Shown: positions 38,631 through 47,067 of the stretch, one piece after another
Numbering within the stretch: the first letter of the stretch is position 1
How the letters are laid out: the number at the start of each line of letters is the position of its first letter
Assembly (NCBI GenBank): GCA_017985015.1
Contig: JAGNYI010000023.1
Span: 1-47,067 of the forward strand
DNA: 47,067 bases
Origin: Giesbergeria sp.
GTDB lineage: Bacteria; Pseudomonadota; Gammaproteobacteria; Burkholderiales; Burkholderiaceae_C
Direction of reading: 5' to 3'
The notes under the pieces: generated by a model
The model's database searches: none
The model's input: the letters and a program-made list of their open reading frames with translations, nothing else
What the model was told of the DNA's origin: nothing
Position numbers and translations under genes: made by a program

Positions 38631-39875
38631 CTATTGCGCCGTAGCTACCGCGCCCGAGTCCGCCATGGATTCCACCTCGGACACGGTGTATCCCACGCTC
38701 TGAAGCACCTCCATCGTATGCGCAGCGAAGCGCGGCGCATCGGCCCGCACCCCCAGGCGCTCGCCTCCCATGCGCAGCGGCAGTAACGCCACCAAAGCTT
38801 CTTCGCCGGCGCGCTCGCCATCGGGTAGCTTCATCGGCTGCAGACCGCCAGAAGCCAGGAGGTGGGGATCGTGCAGCAGGTCTTCTGGTTTCTCGATGCG
38901 TGCAAAGGGCAAGCCTTCTGCCTCGAAGCGATCCGCGAGCGTCGCCGCGTCCAGCCGCCCGAAGCGCTCACGCAACTGCGGAATCATCCGCTCCCTGGCG
39001 CGCACGCGATCGTTGTTGCTGCGCAGGCCCTCGTCGTGCAACAAATCATCAAAACCGAAAACCGTGCACAACCGCACCCATTGCGGATCGCTTACGGCCG
39101 CAAGAAACACCTGCTCACCATCGCCAGAGGTGAAGATGTCGTACACGCCCCAGGAATGGATGCGCTCCGGCATGGGCGCGGCGGGCTGGCCGGTGACCGC
39201 AAACTGCATCATGTGCTGCGCGACGAGAAAAACGTTGTTCTCGAACAGCGCCGAGTCAATTTCCTGCCCCTGTCCTGTCTGGTTGCGCTGCATCAGCGCT
39301 GCAAGTGCTCCGATGGCGCCAAACATTCCGCCCATGATGTCGTTCACGCTCGCACCGGCCCGCAGCGGATCGCCCGAGCGGCCCGTCATGTAGGCCAGAC
39401 CGCCCATCATCTGCACCACTTCATCGAGCGCACTGCGGTGCTCGTAGGGCCCGGGCAAGAAGCCGGTGTGATTGACGTACACCAGGCCGGGGTTGCTCTG
39501 GCGCAGCGTGGCGTAGTCCAGACCCAGCTTGGCCAGCGATCCGGGCTTGAAGTTTTGCACCACCACATCGGCCGAGCCTGCCAGCCGCAGGGCTGCCTCC
39601 AACCCCCTCGGGTGGCGCAAATCGAGTGCCACACTCTTTTTGTTGCGATTGAACAGCGGGAAAAACCCGGCTCCCGCGCCCAGCAGGTGGCGGGTGCGGT
39701 CGCCTTCCACCGGCTCCACCTTGATCACTTCGGCCCCGAGGTCCGCCAGAACCAGGCCGCAGGTCGGCCCCATGACCATGTGGGAAAACTCCACCACTCG
39801 CAGGCCCGACAGGGGGAGATGCTGGCTGTTTGGTGTGCCCGAAGTGGAGGGAGCGGCGGAAGATTCAGGAGTCAT
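38631..39875 (-). CDS. CaiB/BaiF family CoA-transferase
   Basis: This 414-residue type III CoA-transferase moves CoA between carboxylic acids. The N-terminal motif LSGLRVVEFSHMVMGPTCGL, then ADLGAEVIKVEPVEGD and NRNKKSVALDLRHPRG, are characteristic. VVVQNFKPGSLAKLGLDY and GQEIDSALFENNVFL follow. The donor and acceptor acids are not readable. I chose the ATG at 39875, which gives a 21-residue Ser/Pro-rich leader before the fold. The frame continues upstream without family similarity. It is convergent with the repeat-protein gene and divergent from the HxlR-type regulator, which could control it. Confidence 0.88.
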   Translation of the reverse strand: MTPESSAAPSTSGTPNSQHLPLSGLRVVEFSHMVMGPTCGLVLADLGAEVIKVEPVEGDRTRHLLGAGAGFFPLFNRNKKSVALDLRHPRGLEAALRLAGSADVVVQNFKPGSLAKLGLDYATLRQSNPGLVYVNHTGFLPGPYEHRSALDEVVQMMGGLAYMTGRSGDPLRAGASVNDIMGGMFGAIGALAALMQRNQTGQGQEIDSALFENNVFLVAQHMMQFAVTGQPAAPMPERIHSWGVYDIFTSGDGEQVFLAAVSDPQWVRLCTVFGFDDLLHDEGLRSNNDRVRARERMIPQLRERFGRLDAATLADRFEAEGLPFARIEKPEDLLHDPHLLASGGLQPMKLPDGERAGEEALVALLPLRMGGERLGVRADAPRFAAHTMEVLQSVGYTVSEVESMADSGAVATAQ

Positions 39876-40098
39876 GGGCGGCGGGCAAAGGCGTAAGAGT
39901 CGCGAAGCATGATGCCAGAGCATTTCGTGGCGCACCCGCAACAGATTTTCACGCATACGAGTTTCTTGCCTTCCTCACATAACGGGTCTGGTTTTGGAGC
40001 TATTAAACTTGTAGCAAATTCGGTTCAGCGCTATATTGGCTTGCCCGTCCAGCCTGGCACCGAACCACCGCATCCCACCCCTCGCGAGGAGAAGCCGC

Positions 40099-40404
40099 AT
40101 GAGCTCAAAGGAAAACGTCGCCATCAACCAGCTGTTTGAACGGCTCGAATGTCGCTATGCGCTTCGTGTCCTCTGGGCATTGCGAGACGGCCATCCGCAA
40201 ACTTTTCGATTGCTGCAGGACAGCGTGGGCGGCATCACGCCCAACACGCTCAACACCCGCATCAAGGAAATGCGCGAGGCCGGGCTGCTCGACCACGGCA
40301 GCGACGGCTACATCGTCACCCCGTCGGGCACCGACCTGCTCAAGCGGCTCAGCGATGTTCAGGCCTTCGCCAACCGCTGGGTCGCAGCGCGCGCCAAAAA
40401 GTAA
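40099..40404 (+). CDS. HxlR-family winged-helix transcriptional regulator
   Basis: This 101-residue protein has the compact winged-helix fold of HxlR regulators. CRYALRVLWALRDGHPQTFR covers the first helices. QDSVGGITPNTLNTRIKEMR is the recognition helix region, and AGLLDHGSDGYIVTPSGTDL is the wing. A single Cys in ECRY lies at the position where some HxlR proteins sense thiol stress or quinones. The ATG at 40099 has GAGGAGA at good spacing. It lies 111 bp upstream of the FKBP gene, past a repeat element, and 223 bp from the divergent CoA-transferase start. A partial AGCTATTAAA repeat lies in that gap at 39990-40018. Confidence 0.85.
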   Translation: MSSKENVAINQLFERLECRYALRVLWALRDGHPQTFRLLQDSVGGITPNTLNTRIKEMREAGLLDHGSDGYIVTPSGTDLLKRLSDVQAFANRWVAARAKK

Positions 40405-40444
40405 AGCGGCGGCAAGGCAGTGCCTGGCCCATCTCATTTTTCAG

Positions 40445-40494
40445 ATAAAAATGGCCTCTAGCGCACTATTTACGGGCGTTAGAAGCTATCAATT
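40445..40494 (+). repeat. Intergenic AGCGCT/AGCTAT repeat element, copy 3
   Basis: The element reads ATGGCCTCTAGCGCACTATT, then GGGCGTTAGAAGCTATCAATT. It ends 10-20 bp before the FKBP gene's Shine-Dalgarno sequence, so it forms part of that gene's leader. It shares GCCTCTAGCGC with the element at 1341-1388. Confidence 0.6.
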
Positions 40495-40515
40495 AGATAG
40501 CATTCAAGGATTTCC

Positions 40516-40875
40516 ATGGCATTGATATCCACCGATTCCGGCCTCCAGTACGAAGACACTGTCATAGGTGACGGCGCGCAAGCGTCGCGCGGCGAACCGG
40601 TTTCGGTGCACTACACCGGCTGGCTTTACAACGACGGCGTGCAAGGCGCCAAGTTTGATTCGAGCCGCGATCGCAATGATCCGTTTGCCTTCAATCTGGG
40701 CGCAGGCATGGTCATCAAGGGCTGGGACGAAGGCGTGCAGGGCATGAAAGTGGGCGGCCAACGCACCCTCATCATTCCGGCTGGCCTGGGTTACGGCGCA
40801 CGCGGCGCCGGTGGCGTGATCCCACCCAATGCCACGCTCAAGTTCGACGTCGAACTGCTCAAGGTCGGGCGTTAA
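40516..40875 (+). CDS. FKBP-type peptidyl-prolyl cis-trans isomerase
   Basis: This 119-residue cytoplasmic FKBP-domain enzyme speeds up proline isomerisation in protein folding. The fold is complete, with VSVHYTGWLYNDGVQGAKFD, the FAFNLGAGMVIKGWDEGVQG core and the PAGLGYGARGAGGVIPPNAT substrate loop. No signal peptide or extra domain is present. The ATG at 40516 has AAGGA upstream. It is convergent with the sodium:solute symporter gene, which ends 16 bp away, and no terminator-like hairpin is obvious there. Confidence 0.94.
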   Translation: MALISTDSGLQYEDTVIGDGAQASRGEPVSVHYTGWLYNDGVQGAKFDSSRDRNDPFAFNLGAGMVIKGWDEGVQGMKVGGQRTLIIPAGLGYGARGAGGVIPPNATLKFDVELLKVGR

Positions 40876-40890
40876 GGGCGTCCAAATGGC

Positions 40891-42990
40891 CTACATTTCG
40901 GTTTGCGGGCGCGGCTGAAGCGGCGCCGGGCGGGTGATCCAGCTCACCACAACAGCCGCCAGCAGACCGGCGGGGACGCCAAAAACGCCCGCGGACACCG
41001 GCTGTATGCCAAACCACAAACCATCGGCCAACAGCCAGCGCGGTAGATAGGCCTGCACCGTGGGCACGTGAGACAGCAAGTAATAGACCGCTACGCCCAG
41101 GCCGCTGAGCATGCCCGCCACCGCACCTTGGCGGGTCGTGCCCCGCCAGAAGATACCCAGCACCATGACTGGCACAAACGCCGAGGCCGCCAGCGAAAAG
41201 GACGCCGAGACCAGCGGCAAGATGTCTGCCGGCTTGAGCGCTGCGATGAAAGAAGCGATCAGCGCCACAGCCAAGAGCGCAAACTTGGTCAAAATCACTC
41301 GTTGCTCAGGCGAGGCGCTGCGCGGGCGGGCCCGGAAATACAAATCGCGGACCAAGGCGTTGCTGATGGTCAGCAGCAGCCCGTCGGCGGTGGACAGCGC
41401 GGCGGCCAACCCGCCTGCCGCCACCAGGCCTGACACCACATAGGGCAGGCCACCCAACTCGGGTGTAGCGAGCATGATGAGGTCGGCGCCGAGGCGAATT
41501 TCGCCAAACTGCACGATGCCGTCGCCGTTCATGTCTTCCACCGACAGCAGCGAGGCATCCACCCGCGCCCATTGCGCCATCCAGTTGGGCAAGGCGTCAA
41601 AGTGGCTGCCAACCAGATTGTTCATCACCTCGAACTTCACCAACACGGCCAGCGCGGGCGCGCTGAGGTACAAAAGCGCCACAAAAAACAGCGTCCAGGC
41701 CACGGAACTGCGCGCTCCGGCCACCGTGGGCGAGGTGTAGTAACGGGTCAGCAGGTGCGGGAGGCCCGCCGTGCCCACCATCAGGCAAAACATCAGCGCC
41801 AGGAAATTCCGTCGGGAATTGGTAAATGCTGCCTGCATTTCCGGCGTCCCCTCGGGGTCCCCAGCATAGGGCTGGGCATGCTGGGGCAGGCCGCCCAGCG
41901 GCAGAGCGCGGGCGTAGTTCTCCAGCATCTTGCGCTCCCAGAGAGCGCGCGCGGCTTGCGCATTGCGCGGCAGTGCTGCCAGCTCGCGGCTGGCCGCCAC
42001 GATCAGGCCCACGTCGGCATTTTGCGTGCGCAAGCGGCGAATGCGCTCTTGCATGTCGCTGCGCTCGCGCTCCAGTGCCTTGTCCACATCGCCCAGTCGC
42101 GCCTCGTAGTCCTGCGCCCGGTGCAAATAGGCTTGCACCACCTGCTGCTCTTGGGGCGAGGCGAGCAGACCCGCCTCCAGATCAGAGATTTTGCCGATCT
42201 GCTTGCCATACACCATCACCGCAATCGGACTCCCCAACTGTTTGTAGGCCAGCCAGGAGACAGGAATCAGAAACGCGAGCAGCAGCATCACGTACTGGGC
42301 CACCTGGGTCCAGGTGATGGCGCGCATGCCGCCCAGAAACGAGCACAGCAGCACGCCACCGAGCCCCAGCATGATGCCGATCTCGAACTGAACACCCGTC
42401 AGGCGCGAGGCGATGAGACCGATGCCATAAATCTGGGCTACCACATAGGTCGAAGAGCACACCACAGCCGCCAGCGCCGCAATGACGCGCGGCCAGGTAC
42501 CCCCAAAGCGGACATGAAAAAAATCGGGCACGGTGTAGAGCCCCATGGCCCGCAGGTGCGGTGCCACCAGAATGGCCACCAGACAAAAGCCCCCGGTCCA
42601 GCCGAGCAGATAGGCCAGGCCACCGGCCTGCTGGGGCGTGCCCGAATAGCCCTGAAGGTAGAGCGCGCCGGAGAGGCTGATAAAAGATGCCGCGCTCATC
42701 CAGTCGGCCGCCGCAGCCATGCCGTTGTACATGGGCGGGATGCGCCGGCCCGCCACGTAGTACTCCAGCGGATCGGTGGTGCGGCCATAGACCCCGATGG
42801 CGGCGTAGACCATCACCGACAGAAACAGAAAAATCGGTCCGATCCAGTGGCGCGACAGCCCCTGCTGCTCCGCCCAGGTCATCAGCGCCAGAAATGCCAG
42901 CACGCCGACGACATAGAGCGCCAGGATGCGGTGCAATCGCCGCGCATAACCGCGCTCGTCGGCGGCCGCGTGGCTCTGCGGCTCAGCCAA
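40891..42990 (-). CDS. Large sodium:solute symporter with EF-hand-like loop
   Basis: This roughly 699-residue inner-membrane protein belongs to the SSS family, in a large subgroup (VC_2705-type) paired with DUF4212 proteins. About 13 hydrophobic segments are visible. The core signatures are EYYVAGRRIPPMYNGMAAAA and TYVVAQIYGIGLIASRLTG. Two insertions are odd: a charged coiled-coil of about 110 residues (271-381), and an EF-hand-like calcium loop DMNGDGIVQFGE (486-497). I chose the TTG at 42990, which overlaps the DUF4212 stop by 8 nt and has GGAG 7 nt upstream. A TTG at 43047 is also open. Organic acids such as acetate or pyruvate are plausible substrates, inferred from the neighbours. Confidence 0.88.
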   Translation of the reverse strand: MAEPQSHAAADERGYARRLHRILALYVVGVLAFLALMTWAEQQGLSRHWIGPIFLFLSVMVYAAIGVYGRTTDPLEYYVAGRRIPPMYNGMAAAADWMSAASFISLSGALYLQGYSGTPQQAGGLAYLLGWTGGFCLVAILVAPHLRAMGLYTVPDFFHVRFGGTWPRVIAALAAVVCSSTYVVAQIYGIGLIASRLTGVQFEIGIMLGLGGVLLCSFLGGMRAITWTQVAQYVMLLLAFLIPVSWLAYKQLGSPIAVMVYGKQIGKISDLEAGLLASPQEQQVVQAYLHRAQDYEARLGDVDKALERERSDMQERIRRLRTQNADVGLIVAASRELAALPRNAQAARALWERKMLENYARALPLGGLPQHAQPYAGDPEGTPEMQAAFTNSRRNFLALMFCLMVGTAGLPHLLTRYYTSPTVAGARSSVAWTLFFVALLYLSAPALAVLVKFEVMNNLVGSHFDALPNWMAQWARVDASLLSVEDMNGDGIVQFGEIRLGADLIMLATPELGGLPYVVSGLVAAGGLAAALSTADGLLLTISNALVRDLYFRARPRSASPEQRVILTKFALLAVALIASFIAALKPADILPLVSASFSLAASAFVPVMVLGIFWRGTTRQGAVAGMLSGLGVAVYYLLSHVPTVQAYLPRWLLADGLWFGIQPVSAGVFGVPAGLLAAVVVSWITRPAPLQPRPQTEM

Positions 42991-43312
42991 GCTCGCGCTC
43001 CGCGCTGCTCTCGGCGGCCAGCAGCGCACGGGCGTCCTGTCGCTCAAAACGGCTCATGGCCCAGGCATAGACCACCACAATGCCGATAAAGACAAACACC
43101 GCGCCCTGCGAGGCGATCCAGAATCCCACCGGCCAGTTGCCGATGGAAAACAACAGGTCCCGCGCAAAGAAACAAACGCCAAACGAAGTCAGCGCCCAGA
43201 TCGCCAGCAGAACGGCCTTGAGTCGCAGGTGCCGCACGTCGTGCAGATCCGGCGGGAAGGCATGCGCCGCACCCTCTTCGCCGGAAACAGGCTCATCGCG
43301 GGGCAGCTGCAT
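42983..43312 (-). CDS. DUF4212 small membrane subunit of sodium:solute symporter
   Basis: This 109-residue protein has two membrane helices (about 30-48 and 62-86). They include AVLLAIWALTSFGVCFFARD and FWIASQGAVFVFIGIVVVYA, the typical DUF4212 layout. Such proteins are encoded just upstream of large SSS symporters and are thought to be their small subunit. The ATG at 43312 lies 12 bp after the ppsA stop. The end overlaps the symporter start, so translation is coupled. Its N-terminal roughly 25 residues are acidic and cytoplasmic. Confidence 0.88.
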   Translation of the reverse strand: MQLPRDEPVSGEEGAAHAFPPDLHDVRHLRLKAVLLAIWALTSFGVCFFARDLLFSIGNWPVGFWIASQGAVFVFIGIVVVYAWAMSRFERQDARALLAAESSAERELG

Positions 43313-43324
43313 GGCGAAACGGCG

Positions 43325-45730
43325 TCAGTGCGCTGCGGCCAGTAGCTTCCAGGTAGCCACCACGCTGTCCGGATTGAGCGAGATCGACGAAATGCCCTCA
43401 TCGGCCAGCCACTGCGCAAAATCAGGGTGGTCGCTGGGCCCCTGGCCGCAAATACCGATGTACTTGCCCTGCGCCAGACAGGCTTTGATGGCCATGTGGA
43501 TCAGCGCCTCGACGGCCTGGTCGCGCTCGTCGAAATCCTTGGCCAGCAGTTCCAGGCCCGAATCGCGGTCCAGGCCCAGGGTGAGCTGCGTCAGGTCGTT
43601 CGAACCAATGGAGAAGCCGTCGAAGAAGGCGAGGAACTGCTCGGCGAGCAAGGCGTTGCTGGGTATCTCACACATCATGATGAGCTTGAGCCCATCCTTG
43701 CCACGCTGCAGTCCGTGCTGCGCCAGCAGCTGCGTGACGCGCTCGGCCTGGCCAAGCGTGCGCACAAAGGGCACCATCACCTGCACATTGGTCAGGCCCA
43801 TGTCGTTGCGCACGCGCTTGATCGCCTCGCATTCCATGGCAAAGGCTTCGCCAAACTCGTCGCTCACATAGCGCGCGGCGCCGCGGAAACCCAGCATCGG
43901 GTTTTCTTCCTCGGGCTCGTAACGGCTGCCGCCAATAAGCTTGCGGTACTCGTTGCTCTTGAAGTCGGACAGCCGCACGATGACGGGCTTGGGCCAGAAA
44001 GCAGCGGCAATGGTGGCCACACCTTCGGCCACCTTGTCGACATAGAAAGCCCGCGGACTGGCATGGCCACGCGCCACGGATTCGACAGCCTTCTTCAGGT
44101 CGGAATCGATATTCGGATAGTCCAAAATGGCCTTGGGGTGCACGCCGATATTGTTGTTGATGATGAATTCGAGCCGCGCCAAGCCCACACCCTGGTTAGG
44201 CAGCTGGCAGAAGTCAAAGGCGAGTTGCGGGTTGCCCACGTTCATCATGATCTTTGTGGCAATCTCGGGCATCTCGCCGCGCTGCACTTCGGTGACTTCG
44301 GTTTCCAGCAGTCCGTCGTAGATATGGCCGGTATCGCCCTCGGCGCAACTCACCGTGACCAGGGTACCGTCCTTGAGCCGCTCGGTGGCATCCCCGCAGC
44401 CCACCACAGCCGGAATGCCCAGCTCGCGCGCAATGATGGCGGCGTGGCAGGTACGCCCACCGCGGTTGGTGATGATGGCTGAGGCACGCTTCATCACCGG
44501 CTCCCAGTTCGGGTCGGTCATGTCGGTGACCAGCACGTCGCCGGGCTGTACCTTGTCCATCTCGCTGATGCTGTGCACCAAGCGCACCGGGCCGGTGCCG
44601 ATCTTCTGACCAATGGCACGGCCTTCGGCCAGCACTGCCCCCCTGCCCTTGAGCTTGTAGCGCATCTCGGCCTGATTGCCCGCCTGGCTCTTCACCGTCT
44701 CAGGCCGGGCCTGCAGGATATAGAGCAGGCCGTCCTGGCCGTCCTTGCCCCACTCGATGTCCATGGGGCGGCCGTAGTGCTGCTCGATCACCAAGGCGTA
44801 CTGCGCGAGCTGCTCAACGTCGGCGTCGGTCAGCGAATAGCGGTTGCGTTGTTCTGCAGGCACGTCAACGGTCTTGATGAGCTTGCCCTTGAGCGCGCCA
44901 GCGGCCTTTTCTTCCGCTGTGGTGAACACCATCTGAATCAGCTTGGAGCCCAGGTTGCGGCGAATCACGGCCTTGTTGCCGGCGCGCAGCATGGGTTTGT
45001 GCACATAGAACTCATCGGGGTTGACAGCCCCCTGCACCACCGTTTCGCCCAAACCGTAGCTGCTGGTGATGAACACCACCTGGTCGAAGCCCGATTCGGT
45101 GTCGATGGTGAACATGACCCCTGCCGCGCCCAGGTCCGAGCGCACCATGCGCTGCACCCCGGCCGACAGCGCCACCACGTCGTGCGCAAAACCCTTGTGC
45201 ACGCGGTAGGAAATCGCCCGGTCGTTGTAGAGGCTGGCAAACACCTCTTTCATCTTGTGCAGCACCTCGTCAATGCCATGCACATTCAAGAAAGTCTCTT
45301 GCTGGCCAGCAAAAGAGGCGTCGGGCAGGTCTTCCGCCGTCGCCGACGAGCGCACCGCAAAGGTGGCACCGGCGTTGCCTGCGGAGAGCGTGGCAAACGC
45401 TTCGGCAATGGCCTTTTGCAGATCGGCCGGGAAGGGCTGGGCCTCCACCATGGCGCGAATCTCGGCACCCGCAACCGCCAGGGCGCGCACGTCCTCGGTG
45501 TCCAGCGCCGCCAGGCGCTTGCTGATCTTGTCGGACAGGCCACCGTGCGCCAGAAACTGGCGGAAGGCGTGCGCCGTCGTGGCAAAACCGGTGGGCACGC
45601 GCACCCCGTGCGGCAATTGTGAAATCATCTCGCCGAGGCTGGCGTTCTTGCCGCCAACGACCTCGACGTCGCTCATCCTCAGGTTTTCAAACGGTACGAC
45701 CAGGGCGGTCGCGTCAAAGCGTGCAGACAT
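43325..45730 (-). CDS. ppsA: Phosphoenolpyruvate synthase
   Basis: PpsA converts pyruvate, ATP and water to phosphoenolpyruvate, AMP and phosphate and so starts gluconeogenesis. The 801-residue protein has the N-terminal ATP-grasp domain ([40 protein letters not shown]). The swivelling phosphohistidine domain carries the catalytic His in [20 protein letters not shown]. The C-terminal PEP/pyruvate barrel includes [20 protein letters not shown]. The ATG at 45730 is standard. It is divergent from ppsR, which encodes its kinase/phosphatase regulator, across a 183 bp gap. It heads the ppsA-DUF4212-symporter unit. Confidence 0.97.
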   Translation of the reverse strand: MSARFDATALVVPFENLRMSDVEVVGGKNASLGEMISQLPHGVRVPTGFATTAHAFRQFLAHGGLSDKISKRLAALDTEDVRALAVAGAEIRAMVEAQPFPADLQKAIAEAFATLSAGNAGATFAVRSSATAEDLPDASFAGQQETFLNVHGIDEVLHKMKEVFASLYNDRAISYRVHKGFAHDVVALSAGVQRMVRSDLGAAGVMFTIDTESGFDQVVFITSSYGLGETVVQGAVNPDEFYVHKPMLRAGNKAVIRRNLGSKLIQMVFTTAEEKAAGALKGKLIKTVDVPAEQRNRYSLTDADVEQLAQYALVIEQHYGRPMDIEWGKDGQDGLLYILQARPETVKSQAGNQAEMRYKLKGRGAVLAEGRAIGQKIGTGPVRLVHSISEMDKVQPGDVLVTDMTDPNWEPVMKRASAIITNRGGRTCHAAIIARELGIPAVVGCGDATERLKDGTLVTVSCAEGDTGHIYDGLLETEVTEVQRGEMPEIATKIMMNVGNPQLAFDFCQLPNQGVGLARLEFIINNNIGVHPKAILDYPNIDSDLKKAVESVARGHASPRAFYVDKVAEGVATIAAAFWPKPVIVRLSDFKSNEYRKLIGGSRYEPEEENPMLGFRGAARYVSDEFGEAFAMECEAIKRVRNDMGLTNVQVMVPFVRTLGQAERVTQLLAQHGLQRGKDGLKLIMMCEIPSNALLAEQFLAFFDGFSIGSNDLTQLTLGLDRDSGLELLAKDFDERDQAVEALIHMAIKACLAQGKYIGICGQGPSDHPDFAQWLADEGISSISLNPDSVVATWKLLAAAH

Positions 45731-45913
45731 GGGAGGGCTCCAGAAGTTAAAAGCGGCTCAGTGCACGCGTCGGCCTGCGCGGTCGGACGAGCGACCATGC
45801 GATGCTGCGTGCGCTGTATTTGTGCTTGTGGGCGGCAGGAAGGCATGGGATGAATTCGGATAATCGGCGACATTGTAGGTCCGGCCTCCTGTCACCCTCC
45901 TGTCTGGCTTCCC

Positions 45914-46735
45914 ATGCACACACGCACCGTCTACTTCGTCTCCGACGGAACCGGCATCACCGCCGAAACCTTTGGCAACGCCATCCTCGCGCAATTTGAG
46001 CTGACGCCCCGGCGCCTGCGCGCGCCCTTTACCGACACCGTGGACAAAGCGCACCAGGTGGTGCGGCAAATCAACCACACGGCGGAGCTGGAGGGCAGCA
46101 AGCCCATCGTCTTCACCACGCTGGTCAACATGGAGGTGTTGAAAGTGCTGCAAGAAGGCTGCAAAGGCATGCTGCTGGATATGTTTGGCACCTTTGTGCA
46201 TCCACTGGAGAAGGAGCTGGCCCTGAAGTCGCACCACCGTGTCGGGCGCTTCTCGGACATCAGCCGCAGCAAGGAATACACCGACCGCATCGAGGCCATC
46301 AACTTCAGCCTGGCGCACGACGACGGCCAAAGCCACCGCGACCTGGCCGGTGCCGACGTCATCCTGGTGGGCGTGAGCCGCAGCGGCAAAACCCCCACCA
46401 CGCTCTACCTGGCCATGCAGCACGGCCTCAAAGCCGCCAACTACCCGCTGATTCCCGAGGATTTCGAGCGCCACCAGCTGCCGCCCGCGCTGATGCCTTA
46501 CCGCAAGAAAATCTTTGGCCTGACCATCAGCCCCGAGCGCCTGTCGGAAATCCGCAGCGAGCGCCGCCCTGACTCGCGCTACGCCAGCCTGGAAAATTGC
46601 CGCATGGAAGTGCACGAGGCCGAATCCATGATGCGCCGCTCGGGCATCCGCTGGCTCTCGACCACCACCAAGTCGATCGAGGAAATCGCCACCACCATCC
46701 TGCAGGAGCTGCAACCGGAGCGATTAAGCTATTGA
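45914..46735 (+). CDS. ppsR: PEP synthase regulatory protein (PSRP)
   Basis: PpsR is a bifunctional ADP-dependent kinase and Pi-dependent phosphorylase that switches PEP synthase off and on by modifying a threonine next to the catalytic His. The 273-residue DUF299 protein begins HTRTVYFVSDGTGITAETFG and has the P-loop VGVSRSGKTPTTLYLA near residue 155. The ATG at 45914 matches the family start. Its regulation target ppsA is divergent, so both are likely controlled from the shared 183 bp region. The last codons and stop lie inside a hairpin-forming repeat. Confidence 0.95.
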   Translation: MHTRTVYFVSDGTGITAETFGNAILAQFELTPRRLRAPFTDTVDKAHQVVRQINHTAELEGSKPIVFTTLVNMEVLKVLQEGCKGMLLDMFGTFVHPLEKELALKSHHRVGRFSDISRSKEYTDRIEAINFSLAHDDGQSHRDLAGADVILVGVSRSGKTPTTLYLAMQHGLKAANYPLIPEDFERHQLPPALMPYRKKIFGLTISPERLSEIRSERRPDSRYASLENCRMEVHEAESMMRRSGIRWLSTTTKSIEEIATTILQELQPERLSY

Positions 46736-46750
46736 TTTGATAGCTAAAAG
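46725..46750 (+). repeat. AGCTAT hairpin repeat overlapping the ppsR stop
   Basis: AGCTAT and ATAGCT form a 6 bp inverted repeat with a 7 nt spacer, followed by AAAAG. The left arm encodes the last Ser-Tyr codons of ppsR, and the TGA stop lies in the loop. The sequence matches the AGCTATCAAA half of the intergenic repeat family. It may act as a weak terminator. Confidence 0.5.
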
Positions 46751-46819
46751 CAACCGTGGATATTGCCGTAACAGCCAATTTTGCTTCGAATTTCAGGCAG
46801 AAACCGAGCCCACAGGCCC

Positions 46820-47067
46820 TCAGCCCATCTGCGCAATCGCCTGGCGAAAACGGCGCAGCGACAGGGCGAACATCACCGCGCCAATCAGCAGCAGCGCCAC
46901 GAAGGATGGCCATACCACCGCCAGGCCCGCCCCGCGAAACAAAATGGCCTGGCCCAGCTCGGTGAAATGCGTGGTGGGTGCGAGCGACATCACCGCTTGC
47001 ACCCACTCGGGCATGCTCTCGCGCGGCGTCATGCCGCCCGAGAGCATTTGCAGCGGCAGCATCACCA
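46820..47067 (-). CDS. ABC-2 type transporter permease, N-terminus beyond window
   Basis: This is the last 82 or so residues of an ABC-2 type permease, with the family motif LPLQMLSGGMTPRESMPEW, as in the YhhJ/YbhS/YbhR group of drug or polysaccharide exporters. TTHFTELGQAILFRGAGLAV follows, then a final membrane helix (VWPSFVALLLIGAVMFALSL) and a basic cytoplasmic tail. The gene starts beyond the right edge, so its length is not known. It is convergent with ppsR across an 84 bp gap. The exported substrate cannot be inferred. Confidence 0.85.
   Translation of the reverse strand, partial: VMLPLQMLSGGMTPRESMPEWVQAVMSLAPTTHFTELGQAILFRGAGLAVVWPSFVALLLIGAVMFALSLRRFRQAIAQMG

Noticed and set aside
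41572-43089. A 505-codon plus-strand open frame opposite the symporter
   Set aside because: The translation is Arg/His/Gln-rich, without domains, and opposite an obvious membrane protein.

Overview
The window is a high-GC chromosomal segment from a betaproteobacterium, most likely a member of the Comamonadaceae (Acidovorax/Comamonas-like). The evidence is the gene order surE-pcm-nlpD, ndk-rlmN-pilF-rodZ-ispG-hisS-(YfgM-like)-bamB-der-hfq-hflX-hflK-hflC-hisZ-purA, a long-form RpoD with a Lys/Ala/Pro-rich N-terminal extension, and recurring short intergenic elements around AGCGCT and AGCTAT. No rRNA, tRNA, insertion sequence, prophage or CRISPR array was found. Genes are densely packed, and no gene-free stretch exceeds about 250 bases.

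Layout. Positions 1-1304 (minus) hold the start of an Mla-type lipid transport operon: an MlaE-like permease and an MCE-domain protein cut by the window edge. A divergent YitT-family membrane protein follows (1448-2080). From 24201 down to 2104 almost everything is on the minus strand, in one long housekeeping run. It covers stress survival and repair (surE, pcm, nlpD), rRNA and translation maturation (RluD-like, RluB, RlmN, Der, HflX, HisS), chromosome segregation (scpB), nucleotide metabolism (ndk, purA, a phosphoribosyltransferase), the envelope and pili (pilF, rodZ, YfgM-like, bamB), isoprenoid synthesis (ispG), RNA chaperoning (hfq), membrane protease control (hflK/hflC) and histidine synthesis (hisZ). 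Many junctions overlap by 4-8 nt, and several starts are GTG or TTG, which suggests translational coupling.

Positions 24336-28491 (plus) carry a quinone oxidoreductase, a soluble diguanylate cyclase and a Tat-exported PhoD-like phosphatase. On the minus strand follow an acyl-CoA ligase and a two-gene unit that I find the most interesting part of the window: an orphan PotD/NspS-like periplasmic binding protein (32023-33099) directly upstream of a membrane-bound HAMP-GGDEF protein (30335-32020), with no ABC transporter genes. It resembles a polyamine-sensing c-di-GMP switch. Divergent from it lies dnaG-rpoD (33153-37654), ending in a strong intrinsic terminator.

After rpoD comes a small secreted protein of unknown function built from five roughly 36-residue repeats marked by a GN[E/Q]P motif (37864-38562). 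Next are a CaiB/BaiF CoA-transferase, an HxlR regulator and an FKBP-type isomerase. The unit ppsA-DUF4212-sodium:solute symporter (40891-45730, minus) appears to join carboxylate uptake to gluconeogenesis, with the PEP synthase regulator ppsR divergent from it. The right edge holds the C-terminus of an ABC-2 type permease.

Functions are inferred from motifs and remembered family features. No database search was possible.
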